Origin: Microcoleus sp. FACHB-61
Lineage (GTDB): Bacteria > Cyanobacteriota > Cyanobacteriia > Cyanobacteriales > Microcoleaceae
Assembly: GCA_014695295.1 (NCBI GenBank)
Contig: JACJNY010000063.1
Location: 62,001 to 126,000 of the forward strand
Length of the DNA: 64,000 nucleotides
Reading direction: 5' to 3'
The first letter of the stretch is position 1; every line of letters begins with the position of its first letter. The notes beneath the pieces are model-generated. The model did no database searches. It was not told the DNA's origin and saw only the letters and a list, made by a program, of their open reading frames with translations. Below, piece after piece: positions 53,940-64,000 of this stretch. Both the position numbers and the translations under genes were made by a program.

Positions 53940-55427
53940 CTAAGCCCCTCCCCCAATTTGTATATCCCTCACTCGCACCGGCACACAAGCGTGAGTCATC
54001 TGAGCAACCTGCATCGGCTCGCCCTTTCCGCATATATTCGTACCGCACTGAACCCGCTCCGAAGCCGGCCCAATCGCATCTATTTGATTCCAGAAATCAG
54101 TGCTCATCGCCTGATAAGTTACATCCTTCAACATACCGACAACTTTACCTTTTTCCACCTTCCAAAAAGCATCGCCGCCGAATTGAAAATTGCGCCGCTG
54201 CTGGTCAATAGAAAAACTGCCAACACCGTCAATTAAAATGCCATCTTCCGTATCCGCAATCATCTGTGCCAAAGTAGCAGTATGGCTGCCGCCCTCCGGG
54301 CCCGGTTCCAATCCCAAATTGGGAATTCTCACCATCGGCACGCTCGACCAACTGTCAGCGTAAGCAGAACCGTTGCTGCTACCGCGTCCGAGGCGATAAG
54401 CCGTCTCTCTGTCAGTGAGATAATCAACTAAAATTCCGTCCTTGACAACGTACCAATCTTGTGATTTTACGCCCTCATCATCGTAACCCATTGTACCGCG
54501 GCCGCCCGGTTGAGTGCGATCGCACTTAAAATTCACCCAAGGTGCAGCGTATTGCAGTTTATTTAAGTTATCAGTAGTAGCAAAGCTCGTGCCAGCAAAA
54601 TTAGATTCGTAGCCGTAAACCCGGTCTAATTCAGTTGGATGTCCTACAGATTCGTGGATAGTCAAATACAAATTTGTCGGCTGGAGAATCAGGGATTTGC
54701 AAATACCCGCAGGGATTTTGGGAGCGCTGACTTTCTCAATAGCTTCGGCGGCAACTCTTTCGACTTGACTCAACAAATCATCGGGATTAATATGTTCGTA
54801 ACCGATATTAAGTGGAGGGCGTTCGTAACTGCGACTTTGGGCATCGCCGCCCGCAATTGCCGTACACCCAAAACCCGGATAGCTGCGGTAGATTGTTTGT
54901 TCGATTAGCGAGCCTTCTGTAGAAGCAAAAACCTTGTCTTCGCGGCTGGACTGCAAAAAAGAAGAAGCTTTTTTGATGCCTTGTGCGCCGTGTGCTAGTA
55001 GCTTCTCGTTGATAGTTAGCAGCAGTTCAGCTTTGTCAGCAACTGGTACAGAAAAAGGGTCAATGGCGATCGGAGTAATGTAGGTATCGACATATTTTTC
55101 GACAGGCACCAACCGCACCGGTTCCTTCTGAGTTAAGCGGCTGCCTTTAGCGATTTCTACAGCTAAAGCGACTATTCTTGCAACCTCTGCGGGTGTTTTG
55201 CTGTGACTGGCGGCAAACCCCCAAGCGCCGTCTAGAAGCACCCGCACGCCAAAACCGGAACTTACATTATCTGACAGTTGACTTAAAGATCGATCGCGCG
55301 CGTAAAGATTCTGCCTTCGGTAACTGCAAAAACGCACATCACCATACTCGCAACCTGTTTTCCGAATCAAATCTACAGCCAAATTTGCCAACTCGTTAGC
55401 AGAGATTTTTGCAGTTAATTGCACCAT
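53940..55427 (-). CDS. tldD: TldD-family metalloprotease catalytic subunit
   Basis: 495 aa. The zinc motif HESVGH (about residue 260, in LTIHESVGHPTELDR) and the Arg/Glu surroundings are intact. Other blocks: YARDRSLSQLSDNVSSGFGVRVL at the start, GRGTMGYDDEGVKSQDWYVV, LTDRETAYRLG, and GSHTATLAQMIADTEDGILI towards the end, with a late cysteine. It is the catalytic half of the TldD/TldE heterodimer. No precursor-peptide gene was found next to it, so a general peptide-turnover role is more likely than a dedicated natural product. Confidence 0.93.
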   Translation of the reverse strand: MVQLTAKISANELANLAVDLIRKTGCEYGDVRFCSYRRQNLYARDRSLSQLSDNVSSGFGVRVLLDGAWGFAASHSKTPAEVARIVALAVEIAKGSRLTQKEPVRLVPVEKYVDTYITPIAIDPFSVPVADKAELLLTINEKLLAHGAQGIKKASSFLQSSREDKVFASTEGSLIEQTIYRSYPGFGCTAIAGGDAQSRSYERPPLNIGYEHINPDDLLSQVERVAAEAIEKVSAPKIPAGICKSLILQPTNLYLTIHESVGHPTELDRVYGYESNFAGTSFATTDNLNKLQYAAPWVNFKCDRTQPGGRGTMGYDDEGVKSQDWYVVKDGILVDYLTDRETAYRLGRGSSNGSAYADSWSSVPMVRIPNLGLEPGPEGGSHTATLAQMIADTEDGILIDGVGSFSIDQQRRNFQFGGDAFWKVEKGKVVGMLKDVTYQAMSTDFWNQIDAIGPASERVQCGTNICGKGEPMQVAQMTHACVPVRVRDIQIGGGA

Positions 55428-55486
55428 AGTTATTTGTCATTCGTCGTTAGTTATCAATTATTATAGCGCTTTTAATTTTTTTGAAC

Positions 55487-55562
55487 GAACCGCGAAGAAC
55501 ACGAAGGAAGAACAGCATCTTCTTCTTTCTCCTCCTTCGCGTCCTTCGCGCCTTCGCGGTTC
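55487..55562. repeat. Fold-back repeat GAACCGCGAAG...CTTCGCGGTTC
   Basis: Terminal arms around GAAC-CGCGAAG (from 55487, with inner AAGGAAGAA) and CTTCGCGGTTC (to 55562) enclose CTTCGCGTCC units. Same element class as 57138-57263 and the half-copy at 5571-5599. Just downstream (55600-55700) two CAGGCATCTTGCCTGTTAA units form another direct repeat. Confidence 0.75.
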
Positions 55563-55725
55563 ATTTACTCTGATATCTTGCACCATTATCCATAGCTCTT
55601 TTATGGGCTGGCAGGATGCCCACCCCACAAGAAATTTACTCTTTGTGGAACAGGCATCTTGCCTGTTAATGTGGATCAGGCATCTTGCCTGTTAAGCGAG
55701 AATGGTGCAACATCTCATTTTAATC

Positions 55726-57030
55726 CTACTCCATTTTCTGCAAAACCCCTGTCAAAATTTCCACAATGCGATCGATATGTTCCTTCTCAATAATCAACGG
55801 TGGCGACAAAGCAATAATATCACCAGTTGTACGAATCAACAGCCCTTTTTCATAGCACTGCAAGAAACAATCAAAAGCCCGTTTCCCCGGCTTTCCAGCA
55901 AGAGATTCCAACTCAATACCCGCCACCAGTCCCAGATTGCGGACATCAATTACGTGCCGCACCCCCTTCAAAGAATGCACCGCATCTTCCCAGTAACCAG
56001 CCATCTTATCGGCTCGTTCAAACAGCCTTTCTTCCTCATAAATATCCAGCGTCGCCAAAGCAGCAGCACAAGCCACAGGATGACCAGAATAAGTATAACC
56101 GTGAAACAGCTCGATCGCATTTTCAGGAGCATTCATAAAAGCATCATAAATGCCTTGTTTCACAAACACCGCCCCCATCGGCACCGTACCGTTAGTTATC
56201 CCTTTTGCCGCCGTCACAATATCGGGAACCACCCCAAAATATTCCGTTGCAAAACTAGAGCCGACGCGCCCGAATCCGGTAATAACCTCATCAAAAATCA
56301 GCAGAATTCCGTATTTGTCGCAAATCGCCCGCAGCCGCTCCAAATAACCTTTGGGGGGAATCAAAACACCTGTAGAACCAGCCACCGGTTCCACAATTAC
56401 CGCTGCAATATTAGACGCATCGTGCAAAGCGACAATCCGCTCTAATTCATCCGCCAAATGCGCTCCCCATTCCGGTTGTTTGCGGCTAAAAGCATTGTGT
56501 TCGAGGCTGTGAGTGTGAGGCAAATGATCGACTCCCGTCAGCAAACTGCCAAAAAATTTGCGGTTTGTACCGATACCGCCGACAGAAATTCCCCCAAAAC
56601 CAACGCCGTGATAGCCGCGTTCCCTGCCGATTAATCGTTGGCGAGTTCCTTCACCTTTTACCCGGTGATAAGCGATCGCAATTTTCAAAGCAGTTTCTAC
56701 AGATTCCGAACCCGAATTAGTAAAGAAAACGCGATCGAAATTGCCCGGAATCATCTTTACCAAACGTTCCGCCAATTCAAAAGCCCCCGGATGTCCCATC
56801 TGAAAAGCCGGAGAGTAATCCAAACGCAAAACCTGCTGTTTAACTGCTTCGGCAATTGTCTCGCGGGCGTGCCCTGCATTCACGCACCAAAGCCCCGCAG
56901 TACCATCTAAAATTGAGCGGTTATCATCGCTTGTAAAGTGCATATCTTTGGCAGAAACCAACATTCGCGGATTCGCTTTAAACTGTCGGTTGGCGGTGAA
57001 CGGCATCCAGTAAGCGTCCATATTTGTCAT
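55726..57030 (-). CDS. Class III omega-aminotransferase (beta-alanine:pyruvate type)
   Basis: 434 aa PLP enzyme. N-terminus YWMPFTANRQFKANPRML and DGTAGLWCVNAGH match beta-alanine/omega-amino acid transaminases. FTNSGSESVETALKIA, the HGVGFGGISVGG segment, PLP-contacting IFDEVITGFGRVG and the Schiff-base lysine in TAAKGITNG are all present. It transfers an amino group between an omega-amino acid or amine and pyruvate; the substrate is inferred. Flanked on both sides by fold-back repeats of one family. Confidence 0.92.
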   Translation of the reverse strand: MTNMDAYWMPFTANRQFKANPRMLVSAKDMHFTSDDNRSILDGTAGLWCVNAGHARETIAEAVKQQVLRLDYSPAFQMGHPGAFELAERLVKMIPGNFDRVFFTNSGSESVETALKIAIAYHRVKGEGTRQRLIGRERGYHGVGFGGISVGGIGTNRKFFGSLLTGVDHLPHTHSLEHNAFSRKQPEWGAHLADELERIVALHDASNIAAVIVEPVAGSTGVLIPPKGYLERLRAICDKYGILLIFDEVITGFGRVGSSFATEYFGVVPDIVTAAKGITNGTVPMGAVFVKQGIYDAFMNAPENAIELFHGYTYSGHPVACAAALATLDIYEEERLFERADKMAGYWEDAVHSLKGVRHVIDVRNLGLVAGIELESLAGKPGKRAFDCFLQCYEKGLLIRTTGDIIALSPPLIIEKEHIDRIVEILTGVLQKME

Positions 57031-57137
57031 CGTTTTTTTATCTTTTTATATTGATGATTCTGCCTTCAAACTATAACTTGCTATCGATTGCAGATCGCCC
57101 GACACTTATTATAATTTTACAAATATCTCTTTTAAAC

Positions 57138-57263
57138 GAACCGCGAAGACGCAAAGAGCGCGAAGGAAGAGAAGAAAGAGTTTTTTCTCATTTCCAAGTA
57201 GAGTTTTTACCTGAAAACATCTGCCTATCTTCCTCTTTCTCTTCCTTCGCGCCTTCGCGGTTC
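57138..57263. repeat. Fold-back repeat upstream of the aminotransferase
   Basis: GAACCGCGAAG (57138-57148) and CTTCGCGGTTC (57253-57263) are perfect outer arms. Within them GCGAAGGAAGAG and CTCTTCCTTCGC pair further. The interior is AT-rich. The copy at 55487-55562 lies on the other side of the aminotransferase gene. Confidence 0.75.
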
Positions 57264-57279
57264 ATTAAATAGATATTCT

Positions 57280-58317
57280 TTAATTAACGATCGCGTCCAC
57301 AGACTCATGCTGCAACAAACCCGTCAGCATTTTCACAGGTCGCTCCCCGTAGGGCCACGCGAAAGCATGGCGGAAAGCGGCCTCTTGACACGCTTGCAAC
57401 TGCCGAAAATCAATGATATCCAAAGTTAACAAATTCTCGTACTCAAAAGGCAGCCGCACGTTGTGCAATCCCGCGTTGTCAGTACAAATGGCAATATCGA
57501 CACCAGCTTCAAAACATCGATCGAACACAACCTTCAATTCGCGCATATCCTGCAACGTCCCCGTTTTGAGATAGGTAGTCGGGCAAACTTCCAAGCATTG
57601 ACCCCTGCGCGCGACTTCTGGCAGCAGTTCGGGATATTTTAATGGAATTTGAATCCCGTGACCGATACGCATCAGATAAGGCAGAAGTTCGGGATAACAG
57701 CCTGAGGTAGTTTCGTAGAGGTGGCCGGTAGTTTTGATGCCGATCGACCTCGCGTACTGGTACAATCCGACAAACTCCTCTAAACGCTCGCCAATACAAT
57801 CATCGCCGCCAGCTATATCGATCGCACAAACATATTCTCCCATTTGCGCCGCCAAATCTACGATCGCCCGATTCACCTCATAGGGTAAACGCGAGTGCAT
57901 ACACAAAATTTGGCTAGTAACAATCGGACAATCGCTAATTTGACTTGCCTTGCCCACAACTTGTACAATTTCTGCCATCAAATCAATGCGTTCTGACTGA
58001 GCCAAATGTTCTGGAGTCCGCAAATAAGGCGTATAGCGCAACTCCAAATAAGCCAGATTTTCAAACACGTAAGCGCCCCGCATCAACCGATAGATGAAAT
58101 AAGGCAACGTCTCAACAGTTTGAACGCTTTCTACCAGCGTGTGCAGTTCCAAATACTCATTGAGAGTATTGCGCGGACGAGTGTAAAACTCCTCAAACTC
58201 CGAGTATTTTTGAAATCGATTAACCATCTCAGCATTGTGGCGATCGAAATACCGCCACAGCACCCTAGGAACGACAGAACCACCCAGATGGCGGTGCAAC
58301 TCAGCGTGTAAAGTCAT
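57280..58317 (-). CDS. Adenosine deaminase-like amidohydrolase
   Basis: 345 aa, the length and motif order of the adenosine deaminase superfamily: metal ligands H8 and H10 in LHRHLGGS, the catalytic Glu in GHLYETTSG (HxxE), IGHGIQIPL, and the C-terminal CTDNAGLHN. In classical adenosine deaminases that last block is TDDP; here Asp is followed by Asn, so substrate recognition may differ. ATG 58317 is the only sensible start. It may convert adenosine to inosine in purine salvage, or act on a related compound. It diverges from purA. Confidence 0.87.
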   Translation of the reverse strand: MTLHAELHRHLGGSVVPRVLWRYFDRHNAEMVNRFQKYSEFEEFYTRPRNTLNEYLELHTLVESVQTVETLPYFIYRLMRGAYVFENLAYLELRYTPYLRTPEHLAQSERIDLMAEIVQVVGKASQISDCPIVTSQILCMHSRLPYEVNRAIVDLAAQMGEYVCAIDIAGGDDCIGERLEEFVGLYQYARSIGIKTTGHLYETTSGCYPELLPYLMRIGHGIQIPLKYPELLPEVARRGQCLEVCPTTYLKTGTLQDMRELKVVFDRCFEAGVDIAICTDNAGLHNVRLPFEYENLLTLDIIDFRQLQACQEAAFRHAFAWPYGERPVKMLTGLLQHESVDAIVN

Positions 58318-58359
58318 GGCAACAAAGCCTCTATTTTCTCAATGTTAACAAAAATTAAT

Positions 58360-58508
58360 TTGACCGAAAGCAATTGGGTAGATTGCCCCCGGACTCGTCT
58401 GTGGAGCGGCTCTCACTCATTTGCGTATCCGATCGACCTGCCAACCGATGTATCCGTGGCCTAGCCTCTAAAATTTAAAATCCAAAATCTAAAATCTCAA
58501 ATTGATTG
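58360..58508. repeat. Dispersed gene-upstream repeat, copy B
   Basis: Same ordered modules as 6707-6850: TGACCGAAAGCA, (C/T)GTGGAG, GTATCCGAT, GTATCCGTGG, CTAAAATC runs and TTGATTGAC. Lies in the divergent region between the adenosine-deaminase-like gene and purA. Confidence 0.65.
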
Positions 58509-58554
58509 ACATTTGGGACGCATTCGTACATAATCGGAGATTGTGTCAACCTGA

Positions 58555-59901
<1,347 letters not shown>

Positions 59902-60086
59902 CCATTTTAGATTGGGAAAGAGTGATCGGGAGATTGGGAAAGTTGGAGAGGCCCTGAGTGCGAGAATAGCCCAATTCCCAATTCCCAATTCCCAATTTTT
60001 ATCAAATCTTCAGCGAATTTAATTAAGTTCGATCGCTGTAGCATAAATTTGATAAAATGTAAAAACAATCAACAGAAAGTCATAAA

Positions 60087-60692
60087 ATGGAACTCGCAGT
60101 AGAATGTCAAAAGCGGGCAGAAGGCAGCAAACCTAACGCCCTCCGCCGCTCTGGATTGATTCCCGCCGTCCTCTACGGCCACAAAGGATCGGAATCCATT
60201 TCCCTTACCATCAAAGCCAAAACAGTTGAACACCTGCTCAAAAAGCACGTAGTCAACAATACCCTAATTGACCTCACCATTCCCGACCTCTCTTGGAGCG
60301 GAAAAACCTTGCTGCGGGAAGTTCAAGTTCATCCTTGGAAGGGCTATCCTTACCACCTGAGCTTTTTCTCCGTGGCAACTCAAGACAGCTTGGAAGTTGA
60401 ATTGTCACTGCGTTATGTCGGCGAACCTGTCGGCGTCAAGTTAGAAGGCGGCATTTTGGATACCGTGCTGACGCAACTGGCAGTTAAGTGCAAACCTGAC
60501 AGCATTCCTGAAGCAATTGAAGTAGATATTTCTAATTTAAAGTTAGGGGATGCGCTGCACATTCACGAATTAGTTTTGCCTGCAGGAGTGGAAGCTCTCG
60601 GCGAACCAGATCAGGTGGTTGTTACCGTGCTGGGAATTCAAGCAGGTTCTGAAGCCGAAGACTCAGAAGAAGACGCAGAGGCAGCAGCTTGA
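60087..60692 (+). CDS. rplY: 50S ribosomal protein L25 (general stress protein Ctc type)
   Basis: 201 aa, the long TL5/CTC form that binds 5S rRNA. The N-terminal L25 domain contains [18 protein letters not shown], and the C-terminal Ctc domain has [10 protein letters not shown]-like [14 protein letters not shown], then [18 protein letters not shown]. The acidic tail [13 protein letters not shown] is typical. Preceded by CCCAATT heptamers (about 59970-60000). Confidence 0.97.
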   Translation: MELAVECQKRAEGSKPNALRRSGLIPAVLYGHKGSESISLTIKAKTVEHLLKKHVVNNTLIDLTIPDLSWSGKTLLREVQVHPWKGYPYHLSFFSVATQDSLEVELSLRYVGEPVGVKLEGGILDTVLTQLAVKCKPDSIPEAIEVDISNLKLGDALHIHELVLPAGVEALGEPDQVVVTVLGIQAGSEAEDSEEDAEAAA

Positions 60693-61160
60693 TTAGTAAT
60701 TGCTAATAGTTGTTAACTAATGGTTGAAAAAAAAGGGCGATCGCTTTCTCCCAAAAGGGCGATCGTTTTTTGCTAAAAAGGCTATTCTCGTTTGGGTTAG
60801 ACCGCACATCTGGCGCCGTTTGTAATATTTTTTTAGGCGGGTTCCCTTGCCCAGTCCACAACAAAGCATCCCACAAGCAAGAACCTGCCGTGTTTACTTT
60901 CCTTTACAACACGGGCGATAGACCCGAAGGTAAGAAAGTCTGGACTGGCGCGCAAATCTCCCAGAAACCGTACTGATTGTTACCTATTTAGCCGTAAAAT
61001 CAAAAAATCAGCCGAGAATCCCGGTTCCTCGCCAGCACCGAGAGTCAAAAAAATTAAGAATTGGGGGAACAAGCCCGCTACTCTTAGTGTCAAACGCGAG
61101 TATAATTGTGAAACGTTTTGACTACCCTATTTAATTACTGCCTCTGGAGCCGCCGCCCAT
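60693..61160. other. Gene-free interval before the TPR gene
   Basis: Holds a hairpin after rplY (60729-60771), a GGCGGGTTC/GAACCTGCC inverted repeat at about 60837-60890, and the TPR-gene leader. A 68-codon open frame at 60770-60976 has no ribosome binding site or family signature and is not called. Confidence 0.55.
60729..60771 (+). terminator. Probable terminator after rplY
   Basis: AAAAAA-GGG-CGATCG (60729-60743) and CGATCG-TTTTTT (60760-60771) can pair around the GGG bulge. T run follows. The arms reuse the HIP1-like GCGATCG sequence. Confidence 0.5.
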
Positions 61161-64000
61161 ATGCCATCAACAGTGAGTACAGAATCAACAGCGGTTCAAT
61201 TTAACCAACAGGGAGAAATATACTTATCCCAAGGAAAAGTAGAAGAAGCGATCGCATCCTGCGAGCAAGCTTTGAAGATTCACCCCAATTTTGCACCAGC
61301 TTACAAGACTTTGGGCAACGCGCTGCAAGCTCAAGGCAGGATGGAAGAGGCGCGGCACTGGTACGCTAAAGCGATTGAAATAGAACCGAATTTTGCGGAA
61401 GTATACGCGAATTTGGGCAGCCTTGGCGCGCAGCAGCAAAAATGGCAGGAGGCGATCGGATTTTATCAAAAGGCGATCGCGATTAACCCGAATTTCGCGG
61501 GAGTGTACCGGAATTTAGCAAAAGTATTCGGACAAATTAACAAACCGGAAGAAGCCCAGCAGTGCTGGTATCAAGCATTTAGTTTGGAACCGGAAAAAGT
61601 AGCGCCTGGGGAACACTTGAATATGGGCGACGCTTTTTTTCGGCAGGAAAAATTCCCCGAAGCGATCGCTTGTTACGATCGCGCCATAAAATTAAATCCT
61701 AATGTGGCGACTGCTTACCAAAATTTGGGCGAAGCGCTAAAAAAACAAGGCAAGTTAGAGGAAGCGACAGCATATTATCGCAAAGCTATTGAACTGAACG
61801 CAGCTAATGCGAGAAACGGCAGCGAGGGAGAGCAAACTTTGGCGGGTGCAACGGTGACAAACGGTGCAGTTAAGCAGCAGCCCGCAGCAACCGCTGTTAA
61901 GCCACCAGTGCAGCAGCCAGTTCAGCAGCCAGTGCAGCAGCCAGTGCAGCAGCCAGTGCAGCAGCCAGTTAATTCTACTATTAATATAGAAGATCCAGAA
62001 GCATACAAAATACTAGCAGAAGGCTATTTTGCTCAGGGTAAATTGGAACAGGCGATCGCAGCTTGCAAGAAGGCGCTGCAAATTAAGCCGGAAGCGCCAC
62101 TTTACAAAATGCTGGGCAACGCCCTGCAAGCGGGCGGAAAAATTGATGAAGCTAAAAGTTGCTATGTCAAAGCAATAGAAATTAACCCAAATTTTGCCGA
62201 AGCTTACGCTAATTACGGCAGCATTTGCGCGCAGCAGGAACAGTGGCAGCAAGCGGTTTCAGCTTACGAAAAGGCGATCGCCCTGAAACCGGATTTTGCA
62301 GGTGCTTTCCGCAATTTTGCGAAACTGTTGACGCAGTTAGGCAAGTCGGAGGAGGCGACTGAGGCTTGGTATCGAGCATTTGCGATCGACCCGAAATCCG
62401 GCACCGCCGAGGAACACGAAAATTTAGCCAAAACTTTGATCGAGCAAGGTAAGGTAGATAAGGGAATTGAGTGTTACCGGCGCGCGGTTGAGTTGAACCC
62501 AAATGCTGGCGCAACTTATCACGAATTGGGCGAAATTCTCAGAAATCAAGAACAGTGGGAAGCGGCGGTAGATGCTTACAGCAACGCTATTAGAAATAAT
62601 CCTGAACTTTCTTGGTCGCACAACAATTTAGCTGAGTCGCTGGTTAAGTTGGAACGCTGGGAGGAAGCTGTAAATGCTTACCGCAAGGCGATCGAATTAA
62701 ATCCAGATTTTAGCTGGTCTCACAACAATTTAGCAGACGTGCTGCTGAAGCTGGAACGGTGGGAAGAAGCTGTAGAGGCTTACCGGAAAGCAACAGAGTT
62801 AAATCCTGATTTCAGTTGGTCGCACAATTATTTAGCAGACGCGCTGATTAAACTGGGAAGGTGGGATGAGGCAATTTCGGCTTACCAAAGGTCGATCGAA
62901 CTCAATCCTGACCATTTTTGGGCGCACAACAATTTAGCAGAAGCGCTGGTGAATTTGGAACGTTGGGATGAGGCGGTTGTTGCGTACCGGCGTGCTAACG
63001 AAGTTAATCCGAATTTCTTCTGGTCGCAGAGCAAATTAGGCGACGTGCTGCTAGAAATGGAAAGGTGGGAGGAAGCGATCGATGTTTACCGACGCGCGGC
63101 CGAGTTAAATCCTGATTTTCCGTGGACTTATTACAACATGGGAACGGCTTTTGAGAAGCTGGAACGGTGGGATGAGTCGATCGCCGCTTACCGCCGCGCT
63201 GCGGAAATTCAGGCTGATTTGCCGTGGCTTTCGCAAAAGTTGGCTGATGCTGTGAGGATGCGATCGCAGTGGGATTTGAAGGAAGCGATGCGTTTGTACC
63301 GGCGGGCGATTCAGGAGAATCCTGATGACGTGCAGTTGTATCACAAGGCGCTGGAGATTGCGCCGAATGATGCTGACCTTTATGTTGGGTTGGCGGATGC
63401 TTTGGTGCGGAAGAATTGGCCGGATGGGGCGATCGTCTTTTATCAGATGGCGTTGCAGATTCGACCTGATGACAAGGCAATTTCTGGGCTGTTAGAAGAG
63501 GTATTAAAAAAAAAGGGAATAACTAAAGCGCCGGAAAAGATCGATAGAACTCCTGGGGATGCTGTGGATTACCACAAATTAGGCGAAAGTCTTCAGGGAG
63601 AAGGTAAAATAGATGAGGCTATTGTCGCATACAAAAAAGCAATAGAAGTTAACCCGAATTACTTTGGAACTCACCACAATTTAGGAGACCTTTATCAGCA
63701 AAAGTACAAGTTGGATGAAGCGGCAACTTCTTACCAGATGGCCATTGAACAGAATCCCGGCTTTGCCTGGTCATACCACAACTTAGGGGATACTCTGTTG
63801 CGACAAGAAAAATTTGAAGAAGCCGCTACCGCATATCGCAAAGCCCTTGAAATCGAGCCAAACTTTGCGTGGGCTAACTACAATTTGGGGCGAGTATTAA
63901 ACCAACAGAATAAGCTCTATGAAGCGCTAGGTTACTACCAGAGAGCGAATGAACTCAATCCTGAATTATTTCCTCTAGACTTGGAGATTTTGCGGGAAGG
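61161..64000 (+). CDS. Very long TPR-repeat protein, truncated by the window edge
   Basis: At least 946 codons, open to the last base; ATG 61161 starts PSTVSTESTAVQFNQQGE. It consists of tandem 34-residue tetratricopeptide repeats (for example LGNALQAQGRMEEARHWYAKAIEIEPN), more than 20 units in this part. A linker at about 61912-61971 has five VQQP units encoded by 12-bp repeats. The middle repeats are unusually alike (WSHNNLAEAL, LERWEEAV), a sign of recent repeat expansion. TPRs bind proteins or sugars; long cyanobacterial TPR proteins often end in a glycosyltransferase, sulfotransferase or methyltransferase domain, which would lie outside the window. No signal peptide. Confidence 0.93.
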   Translation, partial: MPSTVSTESTAVQFNQQGEIYLSQGKVEEAIASCEQALKIHPNFAPAYKTLGNALQAQGRMEEARHWYAKAIEIEPNFAEVYANLGSLGAQQQKWQEAIGFYQKAIAINPNFAGVYRNLAKVFGQINKPEEAQQCWYQAFSLEPEKVAPGEHLNMGDAFFRQEKFPEAIACYDRAIKLNPNVATAYQNLGEALKKQGKLEEATAYYRKAIELNAANARNGSEGEQTLAGATVTNGAVKQQPAATAVKPPVQQPVQQPVQQPVQQPVQQPVNSTINIEDPEAYKILAEGYFAQGKLEQAIAACKKALQIKPEAPLYKMLGNALQAGGKIDEAKSCYVKAIEINPNFAEAYANYGSICAQQEQWQQAVSAYEKAIALKPDFAGAFRNFAKLLTQLGKSEEATEAWYRAFAIDPKSGTAEEHENLAKTLIEQGKVDKGIECYRRAVELNPNAGATYHELGEILRNQEQWEAAVDAYSNAIRNNPELSWSHNNLAESLVKLERWEEAVNAYRKAIELNPDFSWSHNNLADVLLKLERWEEAVEAYRKATELNPDFSWSHNYLADALIKLGRWDEAISAYQRSIELNPDHFWAHNNLAEALVNLERWDEAVVAYRRANEVNPNFFWSQSKLGDVLLEMERWEEAIDVYRRAAELNPDFPWTYYNMGTAFEKLERWDESIAAYRRAAEIQADLPWLSQKLADAVRMRSQWDLKEAMRLYRRAIQENPDDVQLYHKALEIAPNDADLYVGLADALVRKNWPDGAIVFYQMALQIRPDDKAISGLLEEVLKKKGITKAPEKIDRTPGDAVDYHKLGESLQGEGKIDEAIVAYKKAIEVNPNYFGTHHNLGDLYQQKYKLDEAATSYQMAIEQNPGFAWSYHNLGDTLLRQEKFEEAATAYRKALEIEPNFAWANYNLGRVLNQQNKLYEALGYYQRANELNPELFPLDLEILRE

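Noticed and set aside
55702-56445. 247-codon frame opposite the aminotransferase gene
   Set aside because: It is the antisense reading of a clear aminotransferase coding region, rich in His, Asn and Arg without fold-like pattern.
60770-60976. 68-codon open frame after rplY
   Set aside because: No ribosome binding site, overlaps a terminator hairpin and an inverted repeat, and shows no family signature.

Overview
The window looks like chromosomal DNA of a filamentous, non-heterocystous cyanobacterium of the Microcoleus/Oscillatoria type. This placement is inferred from gene content and repeats, not from a database match. HIP1-type GCGATCGC octamers are frequent throughout. The window carries cyanobacterial marker genes: pipX-pipY, sepF next to proC, the DUF3086 and DUF3119 proteins beside an MlaE permease, and sensor proteins with many PAS/GAF domains. 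Intergenic DNA is full of short heptamer repeats, palindromes and fold-back elements. No phage, large plasmid region, CRISPR array or complete insertion sequence was found. One 90-bp MITE with a target duplication is clear.

Layout. 0.1-3.7 kb: a secreted protein, a CBS-HEPN-like protein just behind a MITE, acireductone dioxygenase and a nucleoside transporter. 3.9-10.3 kb: der, ecfT, acpS, then pipX-pipY-sepF-proC (nitrogen/PLP homeostasis, division, proline synthesis), all on +. 10.5-15.4 kb: two tandem paralogous Ser/Thr kinases fused to periplasmic-type ligand-binding domains. 15.6-20.5 kb: an RTX-type protein, plsY, and a lipid/envelope set (DUF3086, DUF3119, MlaE). 20.9-23.1 kb: hsp20, an orphan toxin-immunity-like pair and a fasciclin protein. 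23.4-28.5 kb: a giant hybrid histidine kinase. 29.5-34.7 kb: a four-component amino-acid ABC transporter with a nuclease-like gene inside it. 34.8-41.6 kb: uvrC, tRNA-Gly(UCC), two membrane proteins and mutS.

42.4-45.9 kb: Zn-alcohol dehydrogenase, manganese catalase and a HAD phosphatase. 45.9-48.0 kb: an HD-polynucleotide kinase and an RNA ligase, together a predicted RNA break-repair module. 48.2-52.1 kb: an SPFH protein, a cyclophilin, an HpxZ-like protein, a membrane protein and an rRNA methyltransferase. 52.4-60.7 kb: tldE/tldD, an aminotransferase, an adenosine-deaminase-like protein, purA and the L25 gene. 61.2-64.0 kb: the first 946 codons of a very long TPR protein that runs off the right edge.

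Most interesting points: the RNA end-healing and ligase pair; the orphan toxin-immunity pair; the kinase-sensor twins, one without a membrane segment and with a gene-conversion-like block; the CBS-HEPN protein; and intergenic-type repeat DNA read in frame inside uvrC and ecfT.
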